A DNA stretch of 64,000 nt from Ectobacillus ponti (GCF_024294785.1 NZ_JANCLT010000001.1:300793-364792), one strand, 5' to 3'; shown: positions 26,725-38,533, counted from the stretch's first letter. Numbers and translations are program-made. Notes: generated from the letters alone by a model not told the origin.

Positions 26725-29073
26725 CTACATGAAGTCATACGGCGAAAGTTCTTCCAAATCGTGCAGCGGCAGGCCGCTTTCCGGCTCAATGTCCACACCC
26801 GCAGGCAACCCGACCGAGAACCGCTCCCGCAGCTTCTCGCACAGCGTGGTTTGCCGTACTGCATCATCCATGCGGCCCACCCCTGACTGGAAGGCCTCCG
26901 GCTCGCCGCATAAGATCAGGAACTTCTTGCTGCGGGTGATGGCGGTATACAGCAAATTGCGCCGCAGCATCCGGTAATAGCTCTTAACCACCGGCAAAAC
27001 CACAATGGGAAACTCGCTGCCCTGTGATTTATGAATGGAGCAGCAATACGCATGCGTGAATTGGCTGAAGTCCTGCTTCGTATAGGTAACCTCAATGCCA
27101 TCAAACGAGATGACCACCATGTCCTGCTTCTCCACATTTTCCTTGGCGTAGAAAATAGAGACAATCTCGCCGATATCGCCGTTGAACACCTGGCTCTCCG
27201 GCTGATTGACGAGCTGCAGCACCTTGTCGCCCGTCCGGTACACAACTTCGCCGTACTGAATTTCCCGCTTCCGGCCGCCCGCCGGATTGAACACCTCCTG
27301 CAGCGACTTGTTCAGCGCATGGATCCCGGCCGGCCCGCGGTACATCGGAGCGAGCACCTGCACATCTCTGGCAGTAAAGCCCTTTGTCTTTGCATTTTCA
27401 CACACCTTTTTCACCACATCCATCACTTGGCTTCCGCCGCAGCCGATAAAGGACCGGTCCTCCTGCTGGACGGCAATGTCACGGGGAACCTGTCCCCTTT
27501 TGATGGCATGCGCGAGCTGAATGACAGAAGAGCCTTCCGCCTGCCGGTAAATGTCGGTCAGCCTGACAGTCGGCACCACACCGGCCTCGAGCAGGTTCTT
27601 CAGCACCTGGCCCGGTCCAACAGACGGCAGCTGGTCTTCATCGCCCACCAGGATGACTTGCATATCAGCCGGCAGTGATTTAAACAGCTGGTTTGCCAGC
27701 CAGATATCAACCATGGAAAATTCATCAACAATCAGAAGCTTGCCCTGAATTGGGTCATGCTCATTGCGCTGGAAGGAGCCTTCCGGCGTCCAGCCGAGCA
27801 GACGGTGAATCGTGCAGGCCGGCAAGCCTGTCGATTCGCTCATCCGCTTTGCCGCCCGTCCGGTCGGCGCCGCCAGCAGGATTGGAAACACCTGCTTATC
27901 GTCGTAATCCTTTGAGTTCAAGGACAGCTCATGCATCGCCGCATACATTTCCACAATCCCTTTAATGACAGTTGTTTTTCCGGTACCCGGTCCGCCAGTC
28001 AAAATCATGAACGGCTGGTGGAGAGCTGTCTGCACACCTTCCCGCTGCTGCGGCGCATATTGCACCTTCAGCTGTTCCTCAATGTCACCAAGCGTTTTTA
28101 AAAATTCCGCCTCTGGAAACACATCGCCCCGCTTTTGCTGCATCAGCTTATGGATGGACGAGACAACTCCCTTTTCCGCGTAATACATGGATGCCATGTA
28201 GATGCGCCCGTCCTCGGCCACAATTTTCTCCTCGCTCTGCAGCTGCGCCACACATTGCAGAATGTCGCTGTCCTGCACGGTCACCTCATGGCTGTTCAAC
28301 AGCTCCAAGGTTTGATCAACAAGCTGCTCGAGTGTCATATATACATGGCCATCCTGCATTGAGACATGGTCAAGCGTAAAGAGACAGCCGGCACGGATGC
28401 GGTCCGGGTGATTGCCGGAAATGCCGAACGCTTTCCCGATATCATCCGCACGGCCAAAGCCGATGCCCTGCACTTCTTCAATGAGCTGATACGGGCGGTG
28501 GCGGATGACATCGAGCGTTTGGTCGCGGTACGTTTGATAAATTTTGATGGACAAGCGCGTTCCAAAGCCATAGCCGCTCAAAAAGCTCATGACCTTCTCC
28601 AGGCCTTGATGCTCCACAATTGTGCCGTAAATCTCCTTTGCCTTATCCTGCGGCACGATGCTGTCCAGTACAGAAGGGTCATCCATAATTTTCGCAATGG
28701 CTCCGTTGCCAAGGTGCTCCACAATTTTCTCCGCCGTTTTCTTGCCGATGCCCTTGAACAGATCGCTCGACAGGTACTGTACGATGCCGCCCTTGGTCTG
28801 CGGCAGCTCCTTCTTGAAGGTTTCTACATGGTACTGCATGCCGTAGCGCGGATGCTCCTTGAAGCGGCCTGACAGCGTGAAGATTTCTTCCTCATGCATG
28901 CGGGGAAAGTGCCCGGTGATCATGAGCTCCTTCTCCTCGTAATTTTCATTCGTCTCCACTACTTTCATGCGCACGACAGAATACAGATTGTCCTCATTAT
29001 GGAAGATGGTATGAAGCACCTGTCCTTTGACAAACTTCTGTTCTTCTTCGAACAAGTCCATGCTGTTCTGCAT
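26725..29073 (-). CDS. recD2: RecD2-type helicase (YrrC)
   Basis: A 782-residue SF1B DNA helicase of the RecBC-independent RecD2 type. The long N-terminal region has helix-hairpin-helix motifs (DLFKGIGKKTAEKIV), then Walker A GGPGTGKTTVIKG near residue 350, Walker B LLIVDEFSMVD, and SIHKSQGSEFP near the end. ATG 29073 follows AAGGGGAG. The frame upstream to 29346 overlaps the TPR gene in another frame and is rejected. B. subtilis RecD2 helps replication forks and mismatch repair. Confidence 0.95.
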   Translation of the reverse strand: MQNSMDLFEEEQKFVKGQVLHTIFHNEDNLYSVVRMKVVETNENYEEKELMITGHFPRMHEEEIFTLSGRFKEHPRYGMQYHVETFKKELPQTKGGIVQYLSSDLFKGIGKKTAEKIVEHLGNGAIAKIMDDPSVLDSIVPQDKAKEIYGTIVEHQGLEKVMSFLSGYGFGTRLSIKIYQTYRDQTLDVIRHRPYQLIEEVQGIGFGRADDIGKAFGISGNHPDRIRAGCLFTLDHVSMQDGHVYMTLEQLVDQTLELLNSHEVTVQDSDILQCVAQLQSEEKIVAEDGRIYMASMYYAEKGVVSSIHKLMQQKRGDVFPEAEFLKTLGDIEEQLKVQYAPQQREGVQTALHQPFMILTGGPGTGKTTVIKGIVEMYAAMHELSLNSKDYDDKQVFPILLAAPTGRAAKRMSESTGLPACTIHRLLGWTPEGSFQRNEHDPIQGKLLIVDEFSMVDIWLANQLFKSLPADMQVILVGDEDQLPSVGPGQVLKNLLEAGVVPTVRLTDIYRQAEGSSVIQLAHAIKRGQVPRDIAVQQEDRSFIGCGGSQVMDVVKKVCENAKTKGFTARDVQVLAPMYRGPAGIHALNKSLQEVFNPAGGRKREIQYGEVVYRTGDKVLQLVNQPESQVFNGDIGEIVSIFYAKENVEKQDMVVISFDGIEVTYTKQDFSQFTHAYCCSIHKSQGSEFPIVVLPVVKSYYRMLRRNLLYTAITRSKKFLILCGEPEAFQSGVGRMDDAVRQTTLCEKLRERFSVGLPAGVDIEPESGLPLHDLEELSPYDFM

Positions 29074-29092
29074 AGCCGCTCCCCTTTCCGCT

Positions 29093-29758
29093 TTATTGCA
29101 AATTCTGCTCCAGCAGGCGAATGGCATTACCCGCCAAATAGTGGTCCGGCTGAAGCGCCACCGCCTTTCTAAACAGCTCCAGCGCTTTCCCGTTATCTTC
29201 AGCGTAAGCATGCACAATCCCCAGATTGTAGTAAGCATCCGCATGCTCGTCGTCCAATTCAATTGCCTTCTCAAACTGCGGCCTTGCCTCAGCCACATGT
29301 CCAAGGCGTGCCAGGCACAGCCCGTATTGGAATACTGCCTCCACATCCCCTTCGTTCAGTTCCACTGCCCGCTGCAGGTACGGCAGCGCCAGGCGGTCAT
29401 TGCCAAGCTCCACGTATGTAAATCCAAGCATGAAATACAAGTCGCTGTTATGCAGGCCATTTTGCATGGCCAGCTCAAACATCGCCCGCGCTGATTCAAA
29501 CTTCTCCTGCTGATACAAAAGATTGCCCAGGCCATAATAGGCTGCCGCCAGCTTCGGATCCAGCTCCAGCGCTTTTTCATAAAAAGCAATAGAGCGTTCA
29601 TAATCACCGATGGCATCCAGCAGGTTGGCAAAGTTCACATAGCCGATCGGGTTGGACGGATTCTCTTCAATTTCCTCTGTGAACAGCTTCGCCGCCTCTT
29701 CCCACTTGCCCTCTTGCATATATTGAATGCCTTGCTCCAGTCTTGTCATTGTTTTCAC
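29093..29758 (-). CDS. yrrB: TPR-repeat protein (YrrB)
   Basis: A 221-residue protein made almost entirely of about six tetratricopeptide repeats (34-residue period, with LDPKLAAAYYGLGNLLYQ and DEHADAYYNLGIVHAYAED as examples). TPR domains mediate protein contacts; YrrB has no fixed role. It lies between mnmA and recD2, as in B. subtilis, 19 bases before recD2. A terminator separates it from mnmA. Confidence 0.88.
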   Translation of the reverse strand: MKTMTRLEQGIQYMQEGKWEEAAKLFTEEIEENPSNPIGYVNFANLLDAIGDYERSIAFYEKALELDPKLAAAYYGLGNLLYQQEKFESARAMFELAMQNGLHNSDLYFMLGFTYVELGNDRLALPYLQRAVELNEGDVEAVFQYGLCLARLGHVAEARPQFEKAIELDDEHADAYYNLGIVHAYAEDNGKALELFRKAVALQPDHYLAGNAIRLLEQNLQ

Positions 29759-29784
29759 CTCATCAGTTTATATCTCTATCATAA

Positions 29785-29820
29785 AAGAAACCTCAGCCTA
29801 AAGAAAGGTTGAGGTTTCTT
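29785..29820 (-). terminator. Terminator after mnmA
   Basis: An AAGAAACCTCA arm pairs with TGAGGTTTCTT across 29785-29820, with T-rich sequence after it on the minus strand. Confidence 0.75.
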
Positions 29821-29824
29821 GTTG

Positions 29825-32105
<2,281 letters not shown>

Positions 32106-32136
32106 GCGAATCACTCCTTATGCACAATACTGCTCA

Positions 32137-32553
32137 CTAAATATAGAACATATACCCGGCGCCGTTCTCCTCCTCATAGCGGACAAGATCCTCCAGGCTT
32201 GTGCTGTCCAAGACCTCCTGCACCGCATCGCGCACCCGGCTCCACAGCTGGCGCTGCGCCGGCGCTTCCTCATCGAGCACCTCAACTACGCTGATTGGTC
32301 CTTCCAGCACACGAATGACATCTCCTGCCGTAATTGCGGACGGCTGGTCTGCCAGTACATATCCCCCATATGCACCGCGTGTACTTTTGACGAGCCGGGC
32401 ATTCCGCAGCGGTGAAATCAGCTGCTCCAGATAATGCTCAGACAGCTCATGCGCCTGGGCAATGGATTTTAAGGAAATTGGCCCCTCTCCATATTTCTTG
32501 GCAAGCTCTACCATAATCGTCAAGCCGTAACGGCCTTTCGTTGAAATTTTCAT
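32137..32553 (-). CDS. cymR: Rrf2-family regulator CymR
   Basis: A 138-residue regulator with an N-terminal winged helix (MKISTKGRYGLTIMVELAKK) and no iron-sulfur cysteines. CymR, with CysK, represses sulfur and cysteine genes, including the yrrT-mccB operon found at 8.7-12.2 kb here. ATG 32553 has GAGGTG upstream. It is 31 bases before yrvO. A likely extended -10 (TGCTATACT) lies near 32590. Confidence 0.93.
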   Translation of the reverse strand: MKISTKGRYGLTIMVELAKKYGEGPISLKSIAQAHELSEHYLEQLISPLRNARLVKSTRGAYGGYVLADQPSAITAGDVIRVLEGPISVVEVLDEEAPAQRQLWSRVRDAVQEVLDSTSLEDLVRYEEENGAGYMFYI

Positions 32554-32646
32554 ACGTACACCTCTTTTTCCCCATCTTCCTTCCAAAAGTATAGCATACT
32601 GGATACTACCATCATATTTCAACTGGAAACGTAAATGCAACCCGCC

Positions 32647-33930
32647 TTACTGCCCCTTTAGCTCTTTCAATCTTGCATACACCTTTGCCGCATATTTCTC
32701 TTCCCCGGCTTCCTTTGGCTCGTAGTAACATGTACCCGCCAACTCATCTGGCAGATACTGCTGTTGAACCCATCCGTTTGGATAGTCATGGGGATACTTA
32801 TAGCCCACACCGTGGCCAAGCTTTGCCGCCCCGCTGTAATGCGCATCCTTGAGATGGTCCGGGATTTCACCAAACTTGCCGCTGCGCACATCGGCAATCG
32901 CCCGGTCAAGCGCCTTATAGGCGGTGTTGGATTTCGGAGATAAGCAGAGGTCAATGGTTGCCACAGATAAGGGAATGCGTGCTTCCGGCAGGCCCAGACG
33001 CTCAACAGCCTGGATGGCTGCCACCACTTTGGGCCCGATCTGCGGGTTGGCCAAGCCAATATCCTCATAGGCAATGACGGTAAGGCGCCGGCAAAGAGAC
33101 ACAAGGTCACCGCCTTCGAGCAAGCGTGCCAAGTAGTACAATGCCGCATCGGTATCGCTGCCGCGGATGCTCTTTTGAAACGCAGACAGCAGCGAGTAGT
33201 GCAAATCACCATTCTTATCATGGGCGAAGCCCTTGCCCTCGACGCATTCATACACAGTCTTCGCATCCACGTTCACCTCGTAAGACCCGAAATCCGAAGC
33301 CGCAAATATAATATCCTCCAGCACGTTCAGCGCAGAGCGGGCATCTCCGTTAACAGCGCCGGCAATATGCCCGAGCAGGCTCTCCTCCATATGAACCGTA
33401 TACTGCCCGAGCCCGCGCTCACGGTCGGACAAAGCCTGCTGCAGCAGCCGGACAACCGCCTCCTTGTCCAACCGCTTCAGCTGCTTGATTTGCCCGCAGC
33501 GGCTGCGGATGGCGGGATTGACGTCGTGGAAGGGATTTTCCGTCGTTGCCCCGATCAATGTCACAATCCCCTTCTCCACGTTCGGCAGGAGATAATCCTG
33601 CTGTGCTTTATTGAACCGATGGATTTCATCGATGAACAGGATGACGCCCCCCGCCAGCTTCGCCTGCTCCACGACCTCCTCCATATCCTTCTTCCCGGAG
33701 GTTGTCGCATTCAAGGCATAGAATTCTCTTCCCGCCGTGCCGGCAATCGCGTAGGCGAGCGAGGTTTTGCCGATGCCAGGCTCGCCATACAGCAGCATGG
33801 ACGGCACATGGCCGTTTTGAATCATCTTATATAAAGCCGTATCCCGGCCGATGACGTGCTCCTGGCCAATCAGCTCGTCAAGATGGCGCGGGCGCATACG
33901 TGATGCGAGCGGTTCCTGTTGAAACAGCAT
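32647..33930 (-). CDS. rarA: RarA/MgsA-type replication-associated AAA+ ATPase (YrvN)
   Basis: A 427-residue AAA+ protein: RPRHLDELIGQEHVIG, Walker A GEPGIGKTSLA, Walker [12 protein letters not shown], sensor GATTENPFHDVNPA, and a C-terminal tetramer domain. RarA acts at stalled replication forks. ATG 33930 follows AGGAGGGG. It is divergent from the rsfA-family gene. Confidence 0.95.
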   Translation of the reverse strand: MLFQQEPLASRMRPRHLDELIGQEHVIGRDTALYKMIQNGHVPSMLLYGEPGIGKTSLAYAIAGTAGREFYALNATTSGKKDMEEVVEQAKLAGGVILFIDEIHRFNKAQQDYLLPNVEKGIVTLIGATTENPFHDVNPAIRSRCGQIKQLKRLDKEAVVRLLQQALSDRERGLGQYTVHMEESLLGHIAGAVNGDARSALNVLEDIIFAASDFGSYEVNVDAKTVYECVEGKGFAHDKNGDLHYSLLSAFQKSIRGSDTDAALYYLARLLEGGDLVSLCRRLTVIAYEDIGLANPQIGPKVVAAIQAVERLGLPEARIPLSVATIDLCLSPKSNTAYKALDRAIADVRSGKFGEIPDHLKDAHYSGAAKLGHGVGYKYPHDYPNGWVQQQYLPDELAGTCYYEPKEAGEEKYAAKVYARLKELKGQ

Positions 33931-34003
33931 AAGCACCCCTCCTGCATAAAAGTATCTTCTCTTATAGTATCATGCAGCAAAAAAGGCGCAAGCAGAGAGA
34001 ATT

Positions 34004-34032
34004 GCATAAAACTAGAGCATGGCGGCAACTCT
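34004..34032 (+). promoter_or_regulatory. Candidate SigF/SigG promoter of the rsfA-family gene
   Basis: GCATA (34004-34008), a 15-base spacer and GGCAACTCT (34024-34032) match the forespore SigF pattern. The start codon lies 34 bases further on. RsfA genes are known to be SigF-dependent. Confidence 0.45.
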
Positions 34033-34065
34033 AAGCAAAAAACATCCTACAGTGGAGGTTCAACT

Positions 34066-34713
34066 ATGAAAACACGCCAGGATGCCTGGACCGCAGCTGA
34101 TGACGTGCTGCTGGCAGAAACTGTCCTTCGGCATATCCGGGAAGGCAGTACACAACTGAAGGCTTTCGATGAGGTCGGCGATCTTCTCAATCGCACATCA
34201 GCTGCCTGCGGCTTCCGCTGGAATGCAGAGGTGCGGCAGAGCTATGAAGAGGCGGTACAACTGGCAAAGCGGCAGCGCAAGGAATTAAAGCGGGCTCTGG
34301 CCCAGACGCAGCGGCCGCAAATAGCGCGCGCCACCCGCCCCGAGCTTATTATTGATGCCGAATTCTCCGAGGAAATCATGCCAAACCCTGCAGGGAATCC
34401 AGCCTTCTCCCTTCCGGATGTGATTGCCTATTTACAGGGACTGCAGCATTCCGCACAGGATATATCACGGCTGCAGGTGGAAAATCAACTGCTGGCCAGG
34501 CAGAATGAAGAGCTTAAGCAAAAGAATGAAGAATTGGAGAAGCGGCTGCAGCAGCTGTCAGATCAGCAGTCCACCATTCAGGAGGACTATGAAGCACTCA
34601 TCCGCATTATGGATCGGGCCCGCAAAATGGTGCTGCTCAATGACCAGGAGGAGCGTCTCGCGCCCATTTTCAAAATGGATCAGAACGGGAATTTGGATAT
34701 TATCTCACAGTAG
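34066..34713 (+). CDS. RsfA-family prespore-specific transcription regulator
   Basis: A 215-residue protein. Residues 1-60 form a Myb/SANT-like DNA-binding domain (DAWTAADDVLLAETVLRHI, then NRTSAACGFRWNAEVR), and residues 130-190 form a coiled coil (QNEELKQKNEELEKRLQQL). This is the RsfA family, which tunes SigF-dependent genes in the forespore. ATG 34066 follows GGAGG; the upstream extension has no site. Which paralogue it is cannot be told. Confidence 0.9.
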   Translation: MKTRQDAWTAADDVLLAETVLRHIREGSTQLKAFDEVGDLLNRTSAACGFRWNAEVRQSYEEAVQLAKRQRKELKRALAQTQRPQIARATRPELIIDAEFSEEIMPNPAGNPAFSLPDVIAYLQGLQHSAQDISRLQVENQLLARQNEELKQKNEELEKRLQQLSDQQSTIQEDYEALIRIMDRARKMVLLNDQEERLAPIFKMDQNGNLDIISQ

Positions 34714-34767
34714 GGACTGTCCTGTAACACGTGGAAAATTTGGACTGTACATTTGTTCTTACACAAC

Positions 34768-34805
34768 AAAGGGCTGATTCAGCCATGGTGCCGGATCAGC
34801 CCTTT
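34768..34805. terminator. Bidirectional terminator between rsfA-family and autolysin genes
   Basis: An 11-bp perfect stem (AAAGGGCTGAT at 34768-34778 with its complement at 34795-34805) has T-rich tails on both sides and serves two convergent genes. Confidence 0.8.
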
Positions 34806-34808
34806 CAT

Positions 34809-37379
34809 TTAATAAGCCCGAATGAGCTTCACATCTGCTGTCCGCACATAAAGCTTCACAGACGATGGATTGTTGGAGGTAATCTCATAAAAGGTTCCTT
34901 GAACATTCGTCACCGTGGCGCGGATTGCCGCAAAGGTTGGCATGGACACAGTGGATGCGACCCCAAAGGACGCGTTATATTGCTTCACACCTGCGTTCAT
35001 CACAGCGAGCTGATAGCGGTTTCGGTCGCGGTTCCCATACATGGCATCCATTCGATACATATAAGCAGCGATCTCGCTGCCCCAATCACTGTCGCTTGCA
35101 TACCGTACATTCATGCCGCGGGCCTTATCTCCCAAGATGGCCCCGGCATAGCGCCAGTCGCTTGTATTGAAATACGTATCATTGATGTACTTGGCACAAT
35201 AATCCAATCCTGCCTCAAAGGTGGAAAAGCTGGTTGCACCGCCATACGGGTCGGAATCCACTGCCCGAAAACCGAACAGATTGTTCTTTTCTCTGGCAAT
35301 GCGGCTTGTTCCCCATGCCGATTCATGGATGGCGTGTGCCAGCAGATACGAAGCATTCATATTATACCGGTTGGCTGTATCAATGAAGGTCTGCGCCTTT
35401 CCAAGAAGCGGCGGAATCGGGTACAATGCCCGCAGCGTGGCCGGATAGGCAAGATTTATATAATCATTCAATTCCTGCGCTGTGTAGGAGGATTTCACCC
35501 GCAGCGGCAGGTAGTTGAAATACTCATAGCTGTCCATGCCGCCAATCTGCGTCCGGTCATACGTATAATACCGCTTGCCGGCAGTCAGCTGCGCCGGTGC
35601 CGGCCCCATGGAATAGGAGCTGTACTGTCCGGAGGAAGCCTCATAGACACGGCGGTACAGCAGATTGCCCGCCCGCTCAAAATAAGACTGCGGCTGTCCT
35701 GTCAGGTCCGGAATAAGCTGCGCTTCGGCACGCTTCAGCAGCGCCGTTTTCCCTTCATAGGACACATAGATGTAATTTCCATCTGTCTTCACAAACCCAA
35801 GATCAGTTCCTTTCGCAAAGTAGGTCAGTGCCTGTTTCGTTTGCGGATCGTATACGCTGACGGTGGCATTTGGACCGGCCGCGCGCACAAAGCCCCGCTG
35901 CATCTCCATCACAACGCCATCCTTTACCAGGTACTTGTCCTCCTGGCTGTCTGCATATTTCCCATACGCCACGGCATAGTCTTTCGTTGTTCCGCGCGAG
36001 GAGGCTGTCACCCATTGATAAGTGGAGGTATCTGCCGTAAACCCTTCAGCATCCGGAATCCATTTTGGACCAGCGGCTGTGTCGATTTGAATCCAGCCTG
36101 CTGTTCTCGCCAGCGTACGCACAACCTGCGGTGCCAATGCCTGGGTTGTGGCCAGTTCTTGGAACGGGCCATTGTGAAGCATCACTTGCTTTGTCAACGG
36201 CAGCTTGCCGATGCTGTCTTCTATCTTCCCTGATACATAGTAAGGTGAAGCATCTGCAGCCCGAACCCAGCGCTTGCCTTTTGGCGTATCCACCTCATAC
36301 CAATTGTTCAGCTTGCGTGATGCATACAAGGTTCCCGGCGCCAGAACTTCCTCTGTGATATAAAAATCGCTTGGCTGCATGAAGGCTCTCACAGCTTGTC
36401 CCACATATAAAGCAGCCTTCCCAAGTGTTTGCACCGGCGCCCAATCAATCGGCGTCTCTTTTGTCATGCTGCCGGCTCCGGAAGCATCTATCCAACGCTT
36501 GCCGGCAGGTGTATTCACCTCGTACCAGGTGCCGAGTTGCCTCGATACCGTTACAATCCCTGGCTGCAGCACCTCGCCTGTTCCGTAGGAAACCGGCAGT
36601 GTGTATGCAGACACAGCCCTCGTAAAACGGAAGCGCACCGCGCCAAGCTGTTCTGCCTTGGACAAATCAACTCCGGTGACAAAGGAAGCTTTTGTATCAT
36701 ACATCCACTTCTTTCCTGAGTTTGTTTGGACCTCGTACCAGCTTCCCGAACGGCGGTATACAGCAACAATTTGCTGCGGCAGCAAAGATGCTGTTTTCGT
36801 ATACAGAAACGGGCCATTGTACACAGCCTGCTGCTGGCTTGTCTTTAAAAAGGCCTCTGCCTTCAAGGTTTCTATTTTCCGTTCTTCAAGCTGGTGTGCA
36901 TCATTATATACCCATTTCCCTCCAAGCCAGGTACTGATATAATACCAGTTTCCCAGCTTTCTGGAGGCGTTCAAAATTTGCGGCGCCGCTCCGTTGGCAG
37001 TTGCCGCCGACAGGTTCGGTGCATCGTAAAACTGTGCGTTCACTGAATTATGAAGCAGATATGTACCCCTTTCCTCCGCCGGCTTTACAAGCTGTATATC
37101 CTGCAGCAATACATAGGCCCTCTTGCTCTTGTATAATATCTCTGCCCACTTGGCATCGCGGCTGCGGATGGCAAGCAGCTCGCCCTGGGCAAGCTGGCCG
37201 ACAGTGTAGCCCGAAGAGGGGTTCTTCGCACTATAAATCTTTATATTCACCTTAATCGTTTTCCCGAGTTCACCTGTCTGGACCTGACCCGCAAAGGCAG
37301 GAATTGGATGAACAACCGTTGTGCCGGCAGCCCCCGTCAGTATGGCTCCTGCCAGCAAAATTGATGTGGCTTTCTTCAT
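34809..37379 (-). CDS. Large secreted N-acetylglucosaminidase (autolysin) with SH3-like wall-binding modules
   Basis: An 856-residue exported protein. The signal peptide ends near IPAFA at residue 30. Residues about 35-450 contain six SH3-like modules, several ending in a W-Y-E-V and K-W motif (SWYEVQTNSGKKWMY, TWYEVNTPAGKRW, NWYEVDTPKGKRWV). Residues about 630-770 are a GH73-type glucosaminidase domain with the likely catalytic Glu in AHAIHESAWGTSRIA and NNLFGFRA. A further short SH3-like tail follows. It would cut wall glycan in cell separation or germination. ATG 37379 has no ribosome site of its own and may be coupled to a small leader frame. The gene sits between rarA and tcdA, which are neighbours in B. 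subtilis. Confidence 0.9.
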   Translation of the reverse strand: MKKATSILLAGAILTGAAGTTVVHPIPAFAGQVQTGELGKTIKVNIKIYSAKNPSSGYTVGQLAQGELLAIRSRDAKWAEILYKSKRAYVLLQDIQLVKPAEERGTYLLHNSVNAQFYDAPNLSAATANGAAPQILNASRKLGNWYYISTWLGGKWVYNDAHQLEERKIETLKAEAFLKTSQQQAVYNGPFLYTKTASLLPQQIVAVYRRSGSWYEVQTNSGKKWMYDTKASFVTGVDLSKAEQLGAVRFRFTRAVSAYTLPVSYGTGEVLQPGIVTVSRQLGTWYEVNTPAGKRWIDASGAGSMTKETPIDWAPVQTLGKAALYVGQAVRAFMQPSDFYITEEVLAPGTLYASRKLNNWYEVDTPKGKRWVRAADASPYYVSGKIEDSIGKLPLTKQVMLHNGPFQELATTQALAPQVVRTLARTAGWIQIDTAAGPKWIPDAEGFTADTSTYQWVTASSRGTTKDYAVAYGKYADSQEDKYLVKDGVVMEMQRGFVRAAGPNATVSVYDPQTKQALTYFAKGTDLGFVKTDGNYIYVSYEGKTALLKRAEAQLIPDLTGQPQSYFERAGNLLYRRVYEASSGQYSSYSMGPAPAQLTAGKRYYTYDRTQIGGMDSYEYFNYLPLRVKSSYTAQELNDYINLAYPATLRALYPIPPLLGKAQTFIDTANRYNMNASYLLAHAIHESAWGTSRIAREKNNLFGFRAVDSDPYGGATSFSTFEAGLDYCAKYINDTYFNTSDWRYAGAILGDKARGMNVRYASDSDWGSEIAAYMYRMDAMYGNRDRNRYQLAVMNAGVKQYNASFGVASTVSMPTFAAIRATVTNVQGTFYEITSNNPSSVKLYVRTADVKLIRAY

Positions 37380-37411
37380 GTTGTCGACTCAAAGGGCAAA
37401 CAGCCCTTCAA
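37376..37411 (-). CDS. Possible 11-residue leader peptide coupled to the autolysin
   Basis: GGGAGGG (37417-37423) stands five bases before TTG 37409-37411. The frame encodes MKGCLPFESTT and its TGA overlaps the autolysin ATG (ATGA). The autolysin start has no ribosome site nearby, so coupled translation is a simple reading. The same stretch can also form an AAGGGC/GCCCTT hairpin. Seen in sequence only; no family support. Confidence 0.4.
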   Translation of the reverse strand: MKGCLPFESTT

Positions 37412-37573
37412 GGTTTCCCTCCCTTCTGTTCTTCCGTCACTGTTTTGTCCGGAAACTCTCTTATTATAGTAAGGTAGGAAACTGAGAAAGTAAACGATAA
37501 CCTTCCATACACTGCATTTTTATTCAGAAAATTGAAAATCTAGCTTTTACAGCAGGTGTTTGGAACAAAATCT

Positions 37574-37620
37574 AAAAAAGGGCCGCCGCAGTAGACATAG
37601 TGCCCACTGCAGCAGCCCTT
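37574..37620 (-). terminator. Terminator after tcdA
   Basis: A long G/C-rich stem (about 15 bp with mismatches, 37580-37592 with 37606-37618) is followed on the minus strand by six T. Confidence 0.75.
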
Positions 37621-37628
37621 CGGCTGTA

Positions 37629-38399
37629 TTACTTGTCTGTGCCGACACGATGGATTTTGACTTCCTTCAGCACCTCACGCACTACATAGCTGGCCATAAT
37701 GAGCCCGGCTACAGAAGGCACGAAAGCATTAGAGGAAGGCGGCATCTTGGCTTTGCGGATTTTCGTGCCCTCATCCGGCACAATTTCCTGGCGGATTTCC
37801 TCGCGGATGACAATCGGGCTCTCATCAGAGAAGACAACGGGCACACCTTTGCGGATGCCCTCCTTGCGCAGTCTTGTACGGATCACCTTTGCAATCGGAT
37901 CCGTATGTGTTTTGGAAATATCCGCAATGCGGAAGCGTGTCGGGTCCATCTTATTGGCCGCGCCCATGCTCGAAATAATCGGGATGTTCCGTTGCAGGCA
38001 CTCCTTGATGAGATGGATTTTATATGTAATGGTATCGGAGGCATCCACAACAAAATCCAGCCCATAGGAGAAGAACTGCTCGGATGTCTCCTCTGTATAA
38101 AACATTTGCAGGGTAATGACCTCGCACTCTGGATTGATATCCAAAATGCGCTGCTTCATCATTTCCACCTTTGACTTGCCGACAGTGGACAGCAGTGCGT
38201 GAATCTGGCGGTTGACGTTGGTGATATCCACAACATCCTTGTCCACTAAAACGAGGCGGCCGACGCCGGAACGGGCCAGCGCCTCTGCCGAGAAGGAGCC
38301 TACTCCGCCGATGCCCAAAATGCCAACTGTTTTGCCTTGTAATATTTCCAGACCTTCCTTGCCGAAGGCCAGTTCATTTCTTGAAAATTGATGCAGCAT
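37629..38399 (-). CDS. tcdA: tRNA threonylcarbamoyladenosine dehydratase TcdA (YrvM)
   Basis: A 256-residue E1-like ThiF/MoeB-family enzyme that cyclises t6A37 of tRNA to ct6A. GILGIGGVGSFSAEALARSG near residue 25 is the nucleotide-binding loop and VDASDTITYK follows. ATG 38399 follows AAGGAGTG; the frame upstream lacks a site. Confidence 0.93.
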   Translation of the reverse strand: MLHQFSRNELAFGKEGLEILQGKTVGILGIGGVGSFSAEALARSGVGRLVLVDKDVVDITNVNRQIHALLSTVGKSKVEMMKQRILDINPECEVITLQMFYTEETSEQFFSYGLDFVVDASDTITYKIHLIKECLQRNIPIISSMGAANKMDPTRFRIADISKTHTDPIAKVIRTRLRKEGIRKGVPVVFSDESPIVIREEIRQEIVPDEGTKIRKAKMPPSSNAFVPSVAGLIMASYVVREVLKEVKIHRVGTDK

Positions 38400-38480
38400 A
38401 TACGCACACTCCTTAAAAGAATCATCCTCATGTATTCTAACGATTTTCCGGCTGCCTGTATAGAAATTTCCCGGACCTAT

Positions 38481-38520
38481 AAAAAATCCCATGCAGACTC
38501 AGTATGCCCACACGGGATTC
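38481..38520 (-). terminator. Terminator after aspS
   Basis: AATCCC (38485-38490) and GGGATT (38514-38519), extended by further pairs with one mismatch, are followed on the minus strand by six T. Confidence 0.6.
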
Positions 38521-38533
38521 GCTTCATATCCTT

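Noticed and set aside
29074-29346. N-terminal extension of recD2
   Set aside because: It runs through the TPR gene in another frame; ATG 29073 has a proper ribosome site and gives normal family length.
34731-36233. A 500-codon plus-strand frame
   Set aside because: Antisense to the autolysin gene and begins within the rsfA terminator region.
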